Positions 32,831 through 41,373 are shown, counted from the first letter of the stretch. The stretch: DNA of 64,000 nucleotides from an uncultured Eubacteriales bacterium (GCA_900313925.1 OMTF01000017.1:48630-112629), one strand, 5' to 3'. The notes: generated by a model from the letters alone, not told the origin. A program made the numbers and translations.

Positions 32831-33374
32831 GGAAGTCTCCTTTCCGCTGCTGAATGTTATTTTTTTTCCTGCTTTTTTCGTGCATATTTGCTGTCATCCG
32901 TGTTGCCGGACGCTTGAAACTTTCCTCATAGATGCGGATATACCCGGTTTCCGCGATCCGCCATTGCCCATCGATTTTTTCATATCTGTCCGTGTAAAAC
33001 GCACCGCCCTGAATTCCGACTCCGGCGTAAGGGCTGTCCTGCGTGAAAATCAGATTGTCCTGAAGATACCAGCGGGCGGTTGCTTCCGTTTCGCTCAGGA
33101 TCGTGATTTCCGGGGTGTGTCCCATATGCATGCTGATCATCTCGGGCGGCATGTTTTTCTTGAAATACTCGACGGCCTCCTGGACCCCATGAAAGGTCAG
33201 CTTCCCGTTGGAATAGGAAGTCCGGATGTTGGGTGAGAGCGTAGCCGCCAGCCCGTCCCAGTCTTTGCTGTCAAGACAGCGGAAATACTTTCCTTTCAGG
33301 TTCATGATCGCAACAATGTCCCGAAGCTTCTGCGTTTCCTTTTCCAGAGCCTCTACTCTTTCTTCAATCGTCAT
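32799..33374 (-). CDS. baiE: BaiE, bile acid 7alpha-dehydratase
   Basis: Removes the 7alpha-hydroxyl as water from the 3-oxo-delta4 bile acyl-CoA, the rate-limiting step of deoxycholate and lithocholate formation. SnoaL-like fold of 191 residues against 166 in C. scindens; the extra residues are a C-terminal tail after MTANMHEKSRK that overlaps baiA. The catalytic residues described for C. scindens BaiE are all present at the same numbers: Tyr30 (KGKYF), Asp35 (CLD) and His83 (SMHMGH). Long stretches such as SMHMGHTPEITI are shared. ATG 33374 follows AAAGGAGG. This gene is the most specific marker of the pathway in the window. Confidence 0.97.
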   Translation of the reverse strand: MTIEERVEALEKETQKLRDIVAIMNLKGKYFRCLDSKDWDGLAATLSPNIRTSYSNGKLTFHGVQEAVEYFKKNMPPEMISMHMGHTPEITILSETEATARWYLQDNLIFTQDSPYAGVGIQGGAFYTDRYEKIDGQWRIAETGYIRIYEESFKRPATRMTANMHEKSRKKNNIQQRKGDFHGKRHETCTG

Positions 33375-33416
33375 GCGCTTTCCTCCTTTGTCTTTCTGTC
33401 CAAGTTTCTCCGCGTT

Positions 33417-35336
33417 CTACAGCTCCATCGCTGCCTCACAGGCTTCGCGCGTCGCCCAGAGAGCATTGCGCGGTTGCTTTGCGTCGCCGATAACATATTT
33501 GGGGATTCCGAGCTCCTCGCACTTCCGCTGCAGATCCTCGCAACCTTCGGCTTCTATCCCAAAGCAGATGACAACGCTGTCTACATCCAATGTCTTTTCT
33601 TCCGTCTGCTGTGTTTTCTTGTCCGTCCGGATGAAGTGAACGGTTCTGTCGTGAATCTCCAGTGTGTGCACGCCCCCGTAGCTTGCAATGTTCATCTGCT
33701 TAAAGGTTGGTTTAAGGAACATCTTGCGCAGCATGGCAAGGCCGTTTCCTACCCCTTTCTTTTCCAGAACCGTTACGCGGCAGCCACGTGCCGCAAGAAT
33801 CTGTGCTACTTCCGACCCGATGGCGCCGCAGCCGATGACGCAGACGTTTCCTTCCGGCTTCACTTCTCCGCTGAGGACTTTGAGCTGGTTCGTCACGCAC
33901 GGACTGTCCATGCCTTCCAGGCTGGGGGCTACATATTTGGACCCTGTGGCAAGTATTACCGCATCCGGCTTTTCCCGTTCCAGCAGTTCGGGCGTCACTT
34001 TAGTCCGCAGGTGAACTTCAATTCCGCGGCGCGTGATTTCTTTGGCTTCCCATGCTGCCGCGTCGGCGAAGTCCTGTTTTCCCGGCGCCATGCCCGCATA
34101 GGGGAACTTGCCGCCCAGCTTGTCGGAAGCTTCATACAGAATCGGCATGTGGCCGCGTTCCTGCAGAATTTCTGCCGCCATCATGCCTCCCATGCCTCCG
34201 CCGACAATCAGGACCTTTTTGGGCTGCGCAGCCTTCTGCAGGCCTTTGTACTCCAGCCCTACAAGCGGGTTCCGGGTGCAGGTGATGGTTCTGAATTTCG
34301 GATTGATGACCGCATCATAGCATCCCTGCGTACAGCCGATGCACTGACGGATTGCATCGCTGCGGCCTTCCCTGGCTTTCTGCACCCACTGCGCATCCGC
34401 CAGCTGTCCTCTGCCGATGGCAACCAAGTCAAATTTGCCGTCCTCGATCACTTTATTGGCAAGTTCCGGCGTCGTGATTCTTCCGACGCCCATCACCGGA
34501 ATCCGAACCTGCTTTTTGATTTTATAGATGTTCTCCACGTTAAAGCCATGCGGAATCTGATAGGGGGGAACTTCATAGACCGTTGCAAAGCTTATGGAGT
34601 TGCCGCGCGAAAGATCGGCGACATCCACTCCCAAATCCGCCGCCCGGTTTATAACTTCGACTATCTCCTCCTCCGGCATCGTCTGCGGCATCATTTCGTC
34701 GACGCAGTCAAGCCGCATGAACAGAGGCATGTCTTCCGGCATATTTGCGCGGATTTCCTTAATCGTTTCGAAAAGAAAGCGGCTCCGGTTTTCAAAGGAG
34801 CCCCCATAGGCATCCGTCCGGTGGTTCATGCCGGGGGACAGCATTTCATGGGGAAGATAGCTGTGCGCAGCATGAAGCTCAATCACGTCAAACCCCGCCT
34901 GCACGGCACGGCCTGCCGCCGCCCCGAATTCCTTTTCGATTTCCTGCAGCCGCTCGATGGAGCAGGTGTCCGGCGTTTCCAGCGCATTTGTCTTATCAAA
35001 GAAATATTGCGGGGTAAAACCTCCGTGCCAGAGCTGCACCCCCATTTTTCCTCCTGCCGCATGCACTGCATCCGTGAGCTTCCGACATTGCCGGACGTCT
35101 TCGTCCGTGTAAATGCCGAAATACATATAGGCGTGCGGGGCGGGGCAGACCGCTGCAACTTCCGTAATATTCAGTGCGCAGCCGGCTTTGGCCCGCGCCA
35201 CATGGTAGGCGATAAGATTCTCATCCACAAAGTGCTTATCCCGAACCATTTTCGTGTTCATACCCGGCATGACGACCCGGTTTTTCAGTTCCAGGCCCCG
35301 AATCTTTATCGGGGAAAACAATGCGTCGTAACTCAT
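33417..35336 (-). CDS. baiCD: BaiCD, 3-oxo-delta4-cholenoyl-CoA oxidoreductase
   Basis: Flavoenzyme that introduces the delta4 double bond into 3-oxo bile acyl-CoA of 7alpha-hydroxy substrates. From ATG 35336 (AAAGGAG upstream) it has 639 residues. The OYE-type FMN barrel comes first (MSYDALFSPIKIRGLELKN, HVARAKAGCALN, HAAHSYLPHEMLSPGMN). Fe-S cysteines are in CIGCTQGCYDAV and ITCTRNP, and the NAD/FAD domain has VLIVGGGMGGMMAAE and VCVIGCGAIGSEVA. The N-terminal 300 residues match C. scindens BaiCD closely. It lies between baiB and baiE, as in the classical operon. Confidence 0.95.
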   Translation of the reverse strand: MSYDALFSPIKIRGLELKNRVVMPGMNTKMVRDKHFVDENLIAYHVARAKAGCALNITEVAAVCPAPHAYMYFGIYTDEDVRQCRKLTDAVHAAGGKMGVQLWHGGFTPQYFFDKTNALETPDTCSIERLQEIEKEFGAAAGRAVQAGFDVIELHAAHSYLPHEMLSPGMNHRTDAYGGSFENRSRFLFETIKEIRANMPEDMPLFMRLDCVDEMMPQTMPEEEIVEVINRAADLGVDVADLSRGNSISFATVYEVPPYQIPHGFNVENIYKIKKQVRIPVMGVGRITTPELANKVIEDGKFDLVAIGRGQLADAQWVQKAREGRSDAIRQCIGCTQGCYDAVINPKFRTITCTRNPLVGLEYKGLQKAAQPKKVLIVGGGMGGMMAAEILQERGHMPILYEASDKLGGKFPYAGMAPGKQDFADAAAWEAKEITRRGIEVHLRTKVTPELLEREKPDAVILATGSKYVAPSLEGMDSPCVTNQLKVLSGEVKPEGNVCVIGCGAIGSEVAQILAARGCRVTVLEKKGVGNGLAMLRKMFLKPTFKQMNIASYGGVHTLEIHDRTVHFIRTDKKTQQTEEKTLDVDSVVICFGIEAEGCEDLQRKCEELGIPKYVIGDAKQPRNALWATREACEAAMEL

Positions 35337-35377
35337 TTCGTTTGCTCCTTTTCTGTTTCCGCCGTCGGAAGCGGTTT

Positions 35378-36907
35378 CTATTGTTTTTCTTTCTCTATGC
35401 ATTCACGCAAAAGCTCCGCTCTCGCGATCTTTCCGTTGGCTGTTCGTTTCAGCCGCCTTACAAACTGGTAAGTTTTGGGAATCTTATACGGCTCCAGATA
35501 GGGAATCAGGAATTCCTTGAGTTCCTTCGCCGTAACCTTTCCGTCCGTTTCCAGAATGGCGTGGACCCTTCGTCCCCATTCCGGGTCCGGGATGCCTACG
35601 ACGGCGGCGTCCAGCACGTGCCCATTTCGGAGAAGTGCGCCTTCTACCTCCGCGGCAAAAACATTTTCGCCCCCCGTAACAATCATGTCGCAGCGGCGAT
35701 CGGAGAAGTATAAATATCCTTCCTCATCCACATACCCCATATCGCCGACGCTTCGGAATGTGCCATCCAGTGTTTTCAGCGGCTCCGCATTGATATATTC
35801 GGTGTACTGGAGATTGGCCGGAGGGGACATGTAGATTTCGCCGATTTCATAGGGCGGCAGGACTCGTCCTTCTTCGTCGCGGATGGATATCGTGCTTCCG
35901 AATTTCGCTTTTCCGACGCTTCCCGGGTGCCGAATCCATTCATCTCCGCGGATCGCGCAAAGACCGATGACCTCCGACATGGAATACAGCTCATATAATT
36001 TTTCCGGGCCCAGCAGATCCATCCAGGCCCTTTTCAGCCATGCAGCGCAGACTCCACCGGTATGGCAGAGTGCTTCCAGCGACGAAAAATCTTCTTTCTT
36101 CAGATCCGGAAGCTTCAATATCCGATACATCAGCGTCGGCACCAGCTGCGTAAACTGAATATGATATCTGCGAATGCAGTCCACCAGCGCCGCAGGACAC
36201 ATCGTCGCCGGCACAACCAGTGTGCCCCCTGAAAACAGGCAGTTCAGAACCGTTGCATGGGGTGCTCCGTGATACATCGGCCCTGCCAGAAGCTGTCTCT
36301 GTCCCATCCGCATGCCGCTGACCGCCAGCCATGCCGCTAAGCTGCCGTCCGTATGTCCCGCCGGGATGTTCTGTCGAATGAGCTTTGGCTTTCCCGTCGT
36401 TCCTCCGGAAGCGGTGATAATATTCGGATTGGAAAGGATGTCCGGAAGCGGATCGCAGGAATACCCGGCGCATGTCTGCGGAAGGTCGCCGCTTTTCCAG
36501 CGTATGCCGATGGAAAGACCCTCCAAATTTGAAAAGGCCGCCTTGGGGGATATCAGCTTTTTCAGCTGTAGCAGTTCTTCCGGTCTTGTCTTGGGAGAGA
36601 TCGGCATATAGCAGGCGCCTGTTTTCCAGATTGCAAAATTTGCCAGTGCGTGTTCAATCGAATTCGGGAACGTAACCAGCACGGTGTCTCCCGTCCCGAC
36701 GCCCTTTTCCTTCAACATCCACGCCAGCCGGTTTGTCGTTTCTTCAAAGCTCCGCCAGCTTATTTTCCGAACGTCCCCGTCTATATTCTCCTGGATAATC
36801 GCGTCTTCGTCGGGCTTTGCTTCGGCAATCATCTTCAGCTGAAGTCCGGGCGTAATAAAATTCTTATTCGTCCGATTAAAGACATTGGTTTTTTCTGCGC
36901 TTCGCAT
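35378..36907 (-). CDS. baiB: BaiB, bile acid-CoA ligase
   Basis: ATP-dependent activation of primary bile acids to CoA thioesters, the first committed step. From ATG 36907 it has 509 residues. AMP-forming motifs: TASGGTTGKPKLIRQ (P-loop), YSMSEVIGL, GDMGYVDEEGYLYFSDRR and the C-terminal GKIARAE with the catalytic Lys. Agreement with C. scindens BaiB is strong, including NFITPG near the start and CHTGGVC. The frame is open back to a GTG at 37018, but the homologue begins near 36907 and GGGGGGAA precedes it. First gene of the bai operon; the divergent AraC gene starts 248 bases away. Confidence 0.95.
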   Translation of the reverse strand: MRSAEKTNVFNRTNKNFITPGLQLKMIAEAKPDEDAIIQENIDGDVRKISWRSFEETTNRLAWMLKEKGVGTGDTVLVTFPNSIEHALANFAIWKTGACYMPISPKTRPEELLQLKKLISPKAAFSNLEGLSIGIRWKSGDLPQTCAGYSCDPLPDILSNPNIITASGGTTGKPKLIRQNIPAGHTDGSLAAWLAVSGMRMGQRQLLAGPMYHGAPHATVLNCLFSGGTLVVPATMCPAALVDCIRRYHIQFTQLVPTLMYRILKLPDLKKEDFSSLEALCHTGGVCAAWLKRAWMDLLGPEKLYELYSMSEVIGLCAIRGDEWIRHPGSVGKAKFGSTISIRDEEGRVLPPYEIGEIYMSPPANLQYTEYINAEPLKTLDGTFRSVGDMGYVDEEGYLYFSDRRCDMIVTGGENVFAAEVEGALLRNGHVLDAAVVGIPDPEWGRRVHAILETDGKVTAKELKEFLIPYLEPYKIPKTYQFVRRLKRTANGKIARAELLRECIEKEKQ

Positions 36908-37044
36908 ACCGGCATTTCCCCCCAGCCGAATCTGCGGCCTGACAGACCGCCGTCCCCGCAAATCTGTGATTGACAAATTTTTCTCATCCTCTGATAAAAG
37001 ATTAACGGTTTGCGACACGCTTTACAGGAACTTAATCGGGAGAA

Positions 37045-37077
37045 ATATTACCAGTTTATGGGTCCTAAACAGTGTTT
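37045..37077 (-). promoter_or_regulatory. Candidate bai promoter with AraC-type operator
   Basis: TAATAT (minus strand, 37045-37050) could be a -10 box. About 16 bases upstream of it, over the -35 position, lies the perfect dyad AAACAGTGTTT (37067-37077), and a half-site ACTGTT occurs near 37113. No good -35 box is present, as expected for an activator-dependent promoter. A TTGACA on the plus strand (37084-37089) may belong to the divergent regulator gene. Confidence 0.35.
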
Positions 37078-37154
37078 TTGATATTGACAGAAGGGAAGAA
37101 TTCATCGAAAATACTGTTAAGTTTGTGCCGTAATTTCTTCGGGGGGGATTTTTC

Positions 37155-38387
37155 ATGGAAAAATGGCCTGCGTCCAAAGCTCTGTCCGCAAAGCCCGTCC
37201 GAGGCTTTTTCGTGCGGCCGGATCGGTATCTTCGCCTGCAGAAGTATTCCGTTTGTGAGCCTCTGCCGCCGATTGCGGAGGACGAATCTCTTGTCGTCTT
37301 CGTGACCTCCGGATCCGGAAAAATAACAATCAACGGAGTCGTTTTCGAGCTCCGGGCGGGCTGCCTTTGCTGGCTGCAGTCCTATCACACTTTCACAATT
37401 GTGCCGGATTTCGGAACGGCGCTGGAATTTCTGGTCTGCGTCTATGACTATCCTCTTTCTTCCTACCTGATTATTCGCCGGCAGAGCGATCCTGTGACAA
37501 GAGCCATCATGCTCGCAACGCCGGTCCTGCGGGTTCCGGACGAAAAGCGCACCATGATTGAGAGGCTGTTCCGTGATTTTGAAGCAGAGAATCAGGGGAA
37601 CAGCCGAGGCAGTGCGACGATCCGGGTCGCCGCGCTGGGGCAGGTCGTCTACTTTTTTATCAACGCCTGCGTAAAGCAATTCCGCAGCAAGCCCCCGGAG
37701 CCAAGAAGGCCTCTCGGATGGTGTGCTATATTGTATATTGCGGAACATTACCGGGAACCGCTGTCAGCCGCGTCCGTCGGGGAGTATTTCGGTGTTTCTG
37801 CCGTTCTGCTGAACCGGGAATTGCGGCTCGTCTGCGCAATGGATTTTCTTCAGCTTCTGGACCGCGTCCGCATCAACATTGCCTCTGCCGCCATGTTTTT
37901 TGAAGATGTTTCCCTTTCCTATCTCCTGTCCTATTCCGGATTCACCAACGAATCCTCCTTTTACCGGATTTTCAAGAAATACTGGGGCGTACCGCCCCTC
38001 GAATACCGATCCTCCCGCCTGCGTAGCGGTAAGGAGAATTATCACGGGATGGTCGGAAGCAAGATCTTGATTTCCGCGCTGAATTATATCCAGGAAAATT
38101 ACGCGGCTCCCATAACGCAAAAGCAGATCGCGTCGGAGCTCTACACTTCGGAGGCACTCTTGAGCGAGAAATTCCGTGAAACCTTCAACATGAGCGTAAA
38201 GCATGTCATTTCACTCAGCCGGGTCCGCCATTCGGAGCCTCTGTTGCTCAATACGGATCTGCCGATTCTGGACATTGCCCTTCTGGTTGGATTCAATTCC
38301 GCAAAGGTTTATACCGCGTCTTTCCGGGCCGTGCACGCCATGACCCCTGCCCAGTTCCGCGCGTCCAAGGGAGGTTCTGCTTTATGA
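37155..38387 (+). CDS. AraC-family regulator with two DNA-binding domains, likely bai regulator
   Basis: 410 residues. Residues 1-110 look like the cupin sensor of AraC proteins (VVFVTSGSGKITINGVVFE, LRAGCLCWLQ). An AraC helix-turn-helix pair lies at about 190-290 (LSAASVGEYFGVS, then LSYSGFTNESSFYRIFKKYWGVPPLEY). A second full pair follows at about 300-405 (ITQKQIASELYTSEALLSEKF, then VGFNSAKVYTASFRAVHAMTP AQ-type end). Two complete DNA-binding units in one chain are unusual. It is divergent from baiB and therefore the best candidate for the bile-acid-responsive activator. The ATG at 37155 has a G-rich stretch upstream. The next gene overlaps it by four bases. Confidence 0.88.
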   Translation: MEKWPASKALSAKPVRGFFVRPDRYLRLQKYSVCEPLPPIAEDESLVVFVTSGSGKITINGVVFELRAGCLCWLQSYHTFTIVPDFGTALEFLVCVYDYPLSSYLIIRRQSDPVTRAIMLATPVLRVPDEKRTMIERLFRDFEAENQGNSRGSATIRVAALGQVVYFFINACVKQFRSKPPEPRRPLGWCAILYIAEHYREPLSAASVGEYFGVSAVLLNRELRLVCAMDFLQLLDRVRINIASAAMFFEDVSLSYLLSYSGFTNESSFYRIFKKYWGVPPLEYRSSRLRSGKENYHGMVGSKILISALNYIQENYAAPITQKQIASELYTSEALLSEKFRETFNMSVKHVISLSRVRHSEPLLLNTDLPILDIALLVGFNSAKVYTASFRAVHAMTPAQFRASKGGSAL

Positions 38388-39046
38388 CAAAGGAAAAAAA
38401 GCTTGGTTTTTCTCAGCCCATGACCAGCATGGACTATTTTTTCAGCGATGGTATTTCGCATCGCCGGATCCTAGCGGCGCTTCGAAATGCAAAGCAGAAA
38501 ACGCCGCTGCGCCAGAACGATACGGAAACGCTTCTTTTTGTGAAAAGCGGCAACGGGGTTCTGGAGAGCGGCGCGCGCAGCTATTCACTCTGCCGCGGTG
38601 CGCTTCTTGCGATCAGCGATTACCAGAGCTACCGGATAAAGCCGGACGTCGGCTCGGTTCTCGTCTATGCGGAGGTTCAGTTTGACTATATGATGTATCT
38701 CTTCTTCATGGCGAACCCCTACTTCAACTTTACCTCTCCGGGGCTTGGACCCTACCCGGTATACTGCATCACAGAGGGCTCCGCCGCGGAAACCGCGGAT
38801 TTCCTCACGGATTCCCTGATTGAGCGCTGCAGCAGGGGAATCCTTGCGGAAAGGGAAGTCCTGCAGACCATGGAACTTTTCGGCATTCTTATTGAAGCTT
38901 CCGACGCAGAGGAAAACTACCCCAATCCCTCCGCAACGGATCTGCCGCCGAATCCGGCGAAAAGGGAGATGTCCGGAAGGAAACGCCGGAAAAATCCATC
39001 CTCCGGCAAAACGGACGGAAAGATCCCCATCTGGGTTCAGAAATAA
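38384..39046 (+). CDS. Cupin-like sensor protein without DNA-binding domain
   Basis: 220 residues. The first 130 resemble the cupin sensor half of the AraC protein encoded just upstream: TETLLFVKSGNGVLESGARS, CRGALLAISDYQSYRIKPDVG and VQFDYMMYLFFMANPYFNF. The helix-turn-helix part that should follow is absent; instead there is a basic, low-complexity tail rich in Asn, Pro, Lys and Arg. Start overlaps the regulator gene (ATGA), so both are made together. It may bind bile acids or another ligand and modulate its partner, or be a degenerate regulator. The stop codon lies inside an inverted repeat at 39022-39063. Confidence 0.75.
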   Translation: MTKEKKLGFSQPMTSMDYFFSDGISHRRILAALRNAKQKTPLRQNDTETLLFVKSGNGVLESGARSYSLCRGALLAISDYQSYRIKPDVGSVLVYAEVQFDYMMYLFFMANPYFNFTSPGLGPYPVYCITEGSAAETADFLTDSLIERCSRGILAEREVLQTMELFGILIEASDAEENYPNPSATDLPPNPAKREMSGRKRRKNPSSGKTDGKIPIWVQK

Positions 39047-39063
39047 AACCGTAGATGGGGATC
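39022..39063 (+). terminator. Long inverted repeat at the end of the regulator operon
   Basis: Perfect 11-bp arms GATCCCCATCT and AGATGGGGATC around a 20-base loop that contains the stop codon. No T-run follows, so termination is likely but not certain. Confidence 0.5.
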
Positions 39064-39219
39064 CGTCTCTGATTCTATGTACGCTGTTTTCCTTCTTTCG
39101 GAAAGGCGGCGATCCGCCCGGCAACAGGGTTTATTTTATCCGGCTTCCTGCCGTCGGGAGAGCGCAGGGCGGAATTCGCCACTTCTTCGGAAATCCCTCT
39201 TTCCTTTCCGTCCGCGCGG

Positions 39220-39690
39220 TTATTCCGCTTCGCTGCTTCCGTTTCCGGCACGATCCGGCTCGCGGGCACAGCTTTCGCAGTTGATTTCGAAATTTTTCAG
39301 TTCCTCCGGGATTTCTCTCCCTTTTTTCTTGTAAAAGTCAATCACCGCAGCCTTCACTGCTTCCTCGGCCAGGACGGAGCAGTGAATCTTATGCGTCGGG
39401 AGACCGTCCAGCGCTTCTACAACCGCCTTGTTTGTCAGCTGCAGTGCTTCTGTAACCGATTTGCCCTTGATCATCTCGGTTGCCATAGAGCTGGTCGCAA
39501 TGGCTGAACCGCAGCCGAACGTATTGAATTTCACATCGGTGATCACATCGTCATCGTTGACTTTTATATACATCTTCATGATGTCCCCGCAAACCGGATT
39601 TCCGACTTCTCCAATCCCGTCTGCGTCCTCAATTTTCCCCACGTTTCTTGGATTTCTGAAATGATCCATTACCTTTTCACTGTACAACAT
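39220..39690 (-). CDS. iscU: Iron-sulfur cluster scaffold protein IscU/NifU-like
   Basis: Scaffold on which new [2Fe-2S] and [4Fe-4S] clusters are built from sulfur delivered by the cysteine desulfurase. 156 residues with the three ligand cysteines in GNPVCGD, FGCGSAI and KIHCSVLAEEAV, plus the HFRNPRNVG start of the family. It is only the U-domain; the C-terminal NifU domain is missing. The acidic, cysteine-bearing tail (INCESCAREP) is longer than in E. coli IscU. Its start lies 14 bases inside the desulfurase gene. In this window it would feed the many Fe-S proteins of the nitrogenase-like and bai operons. Confidence 0.95.
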   Translation of the reverse strand: MLYSEKVMDHFRNPRNVGKIEDADGIGEVGNPVCGDIMKMYIKVNDDDVITDVKFNTFGCGSAIATSSMATEMIKGKSVTEALQLTNKAVVEALDGLPTHKIHCSVLAEEAVKAAVIDFYKKKGREIPEELKNFEINCESCAREPDRAGNGSSEAE

Positions 39691-40870
39691 AGAATTTCCG
39701 CTCTCCTTTCTGCAGTTCTTCCCAGTAGGGTGACATATCCCGCAGGGTCTGGACGGCCTTCGGGACCTCGCGAATAATATGCTCGACTTCCTCTTCCGTA
39801 TTGTACTCGCACAGTGTCAGACGAATCGATCCATGAGCGACCTCGGCCGGTCTCCCAATTGCGAGAAGCACATGGCTCGGCTCCAGGGAACTGGATGTGC
39901 AGGCCGATCCCGAGGAGGCTTCAATGCCGGCATCATCCAGCAGCAGAAGCAGGGATTCGCCTTCCACGCCTTCAAAGCTCATATTGATATTCCCCGGAAG
40001 GCGCCGCTCACGATCCCCGTTCAGTATGGAATGGGGAATCGCGGACAGTCCCTCTATAACCCGGTCCCGAAGACGCGTAACGTACTGCCGGTTTTCCTCC
40101 AGGTTGTCGCAGGCTTCCTTTAAGGCCGCCGCCATACCAACAATGCCCGCGACATTTTCCGTGCCGGCTCTTCGTCCCTTTTCCTGAGCGCCGCCCTCAA
40201 TCAGGTTGTGAAGGCGCACGCCGGTGCGGCAGTAAAGAAAGCCGGTTCCTTTCGGCCCATGGAATTTATGCGCCGATGCGGACAGCATGTCCACGTGCAT
40301 CGCATGCACCGAAACCGGCAGGTGCCCGACAGCCTGCACGGCATCGCAGTGAAACAGCACGCCTTTTTCCCGGCAGACTTCGCCGATTTCGGCGATAGGC
40401 TGGATCGTTCCGATTTCATTGTTTGCCATCATGATCGTCACCAATGCCGTATCGTCCCGGATCGCCGCGGCAACCTGCTCCGCGGTGACGATGCCGTTTT
40501 CATGTACATCCAGGAGCTCAATGTCAAAGCCCTGGCTTTCCAGTTTTTTCAGGGTATGCAGAACCGCATGATGTTCAAATTTTGTGGACAGAATATGCTT
40601 CTTTCCTTTTTTCGCGCCTTCTTCGGCCGCGGAAAGAATTGCCTGATTATCCGCTTCACTTCCGCCGGATGTAAAGTAGATCTCCTTCGGATCCGCGCCG
40701 ATGCAGTCCGCTACGGTCTGCCGTGCTTCCTGCAGGGCTTCCGCTGCCTTCTGCCCGATTCTGTACAGGCTGGATGGATTTCCGTAAAATTCCTTATAAA
40801 ATGGGAGCATCGCGTCCAGAGCTGTTTGGCTTACGGCCGTGGTTGCTGCGTTGTCTGCGAAAACTAACAT
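39677..40870 (-). CDS. iscS: Cysteine desulfurase
   Basis: PLP enzyme that takes sulfur from cysteine for Fe-S clusters and other sulfur compounds. 397 residues from ATG 40870 (MLVFADNAATTAVSQTAL). Visible features: SGGSEADNQAI, CDAVQAVGHLPV, the PLP lysine in SASAHKFHGPKG, and the active cysteine in SSGSACTSSSLEPSH. The NifS/IscS group of clostridial type fits best. The ATG has GGAGG close by and follows the iscR stop directly. Co-transcribed with iscR upstream and iscU downstream. Confidence 0.96.
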   Translation of the reverse strand: MLVFADNAATTAVSQTALDAMLPFYKEFYGNPSSLYRIGQKAAEALQEARQTVADCIGADPKEIYFTSGGSEADNQAILSAAEEGAKKGKKHILSTKFEHHAVLHTLKKLESQGFDIELLDVHENGIVTAEQVAAAIRDDTALVTIMMANNEIGTIQPIAEIGEVCREKGVLFHCDAVQAVGHLPVSVHAMHVDMLSASAHKFHGPKGTGFLYCRTGVRLHNLIEGGAQEKGRRAGTENVAGIVGMAAALKEACDNLEENRQYVTRLRDRVIEGLSAIPHSILNGDRERRLPGNINMSFEGVEGESLLLLLDDAGIEASSGSACTSSSLEPSHVLLAIGRPAEVAHGSIRLTLCEYNTEEEVEHIIREVPKAVQTLRDMSPYWEELQKGERKFYVVQ

Positions 40871-40872
40871 GC

Positions 40873-41319
40873 TTATCCCTCCTTTGAAATGATGTCCGCT
40901 TCGGTTCCGCTCCGGCTGCTGCGGAGCATGTCCTCCAGCGTATAGTGATCGATGTAATCGCAAATCCTCCGATAGAGTCCGTCCCAGAAATCCCGCGAAA
41001 TGCATATATCTCCCCGAACGCACGGGATTGTATCGTACTCCAGGCACGCAACCGGCGCCAGACTGCCTTCCGTCAGTCGCAGAATTTTACCGATAGTCAA
41101 CTCGGAAGGATCTTCAGCGAGCCTGTATCCCCCCTGCGGTCCGCGCTCGCTGCGGAGCATTCCGGCTTTGCATAGCAGCGTCGCAATCTGCTCCAGATAT
41201 TTTACGGAAAGCTTTTGGCGCGCCGCAATATCCTTCAGCGACACGTTCTGCGTTTCGCCGTGCTGCGCAATATCCACCAGAATGAGGATCGCGTATCTCC
41301 CCTTCGTTGAAATCTTCAA
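40873..41319 (-). CDS. iscR: Rrf2-family transcriptional regulator (IscR-like)
   Basis: Controls Fe-S assembly by sensing cluster supply. 148 residues: winged helix MKISTKGRYAILILVDIAQH with LKDIAARQKLSVKYLEQI, RSERGPQGGYRLA, and three cysteines in CLEYDTIPCVRGDIC at the place of the IscR cluster ligands. CymR, which lacks these cysteines, is therefore less likely. It is the first gene of the isc operon. The operator at 41340-41359 overlaps its own promoter, suggesting autoregulation. Confidence 0.93.
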   Translation of the reverse strand: MKISTKGRYAILILVDIAQHGETQNVSLKDIAARQKLSVKYLEQIATLLCKAGMLRSERGPQGGYRLAEDPSELTIGKILRLTEGSLAPVACLEYDTIPCVRGDICISRDFWDGLYRRICDYIDHYTLEDMLRSSRSGTEADIISKEG

Positions 41320-41339
41320 AGCAGCTTCCTCCTTCTATT

Positions 41340-41373
41340 TTCCTATATTAACATAGGAATTATAGGAAATCAA
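41340..41373 (-). promoter_or_regulatory. isc promoter overlapped by an Rrf2-type operator
   Basis: On the minus strand TTGATT (41368-41373), 17-base spacer, TAATAT (41345-41350). The perfect inverted repeat TTCCTAT-ATTAAC-ATAGGAA (41340-41359) covers the -10 box, and a further TATAGGAAA half-site lies next to it. This fits repression by the Rrf2 regulator. Confidence 0.7.

Noticed and set aside
33474..35471. 665-codon open frame antisense to baiCD
   Set aside because: BaiCD on the other strand matches a known enzyme throughout; the antisense frame is a by-product of its codon use.
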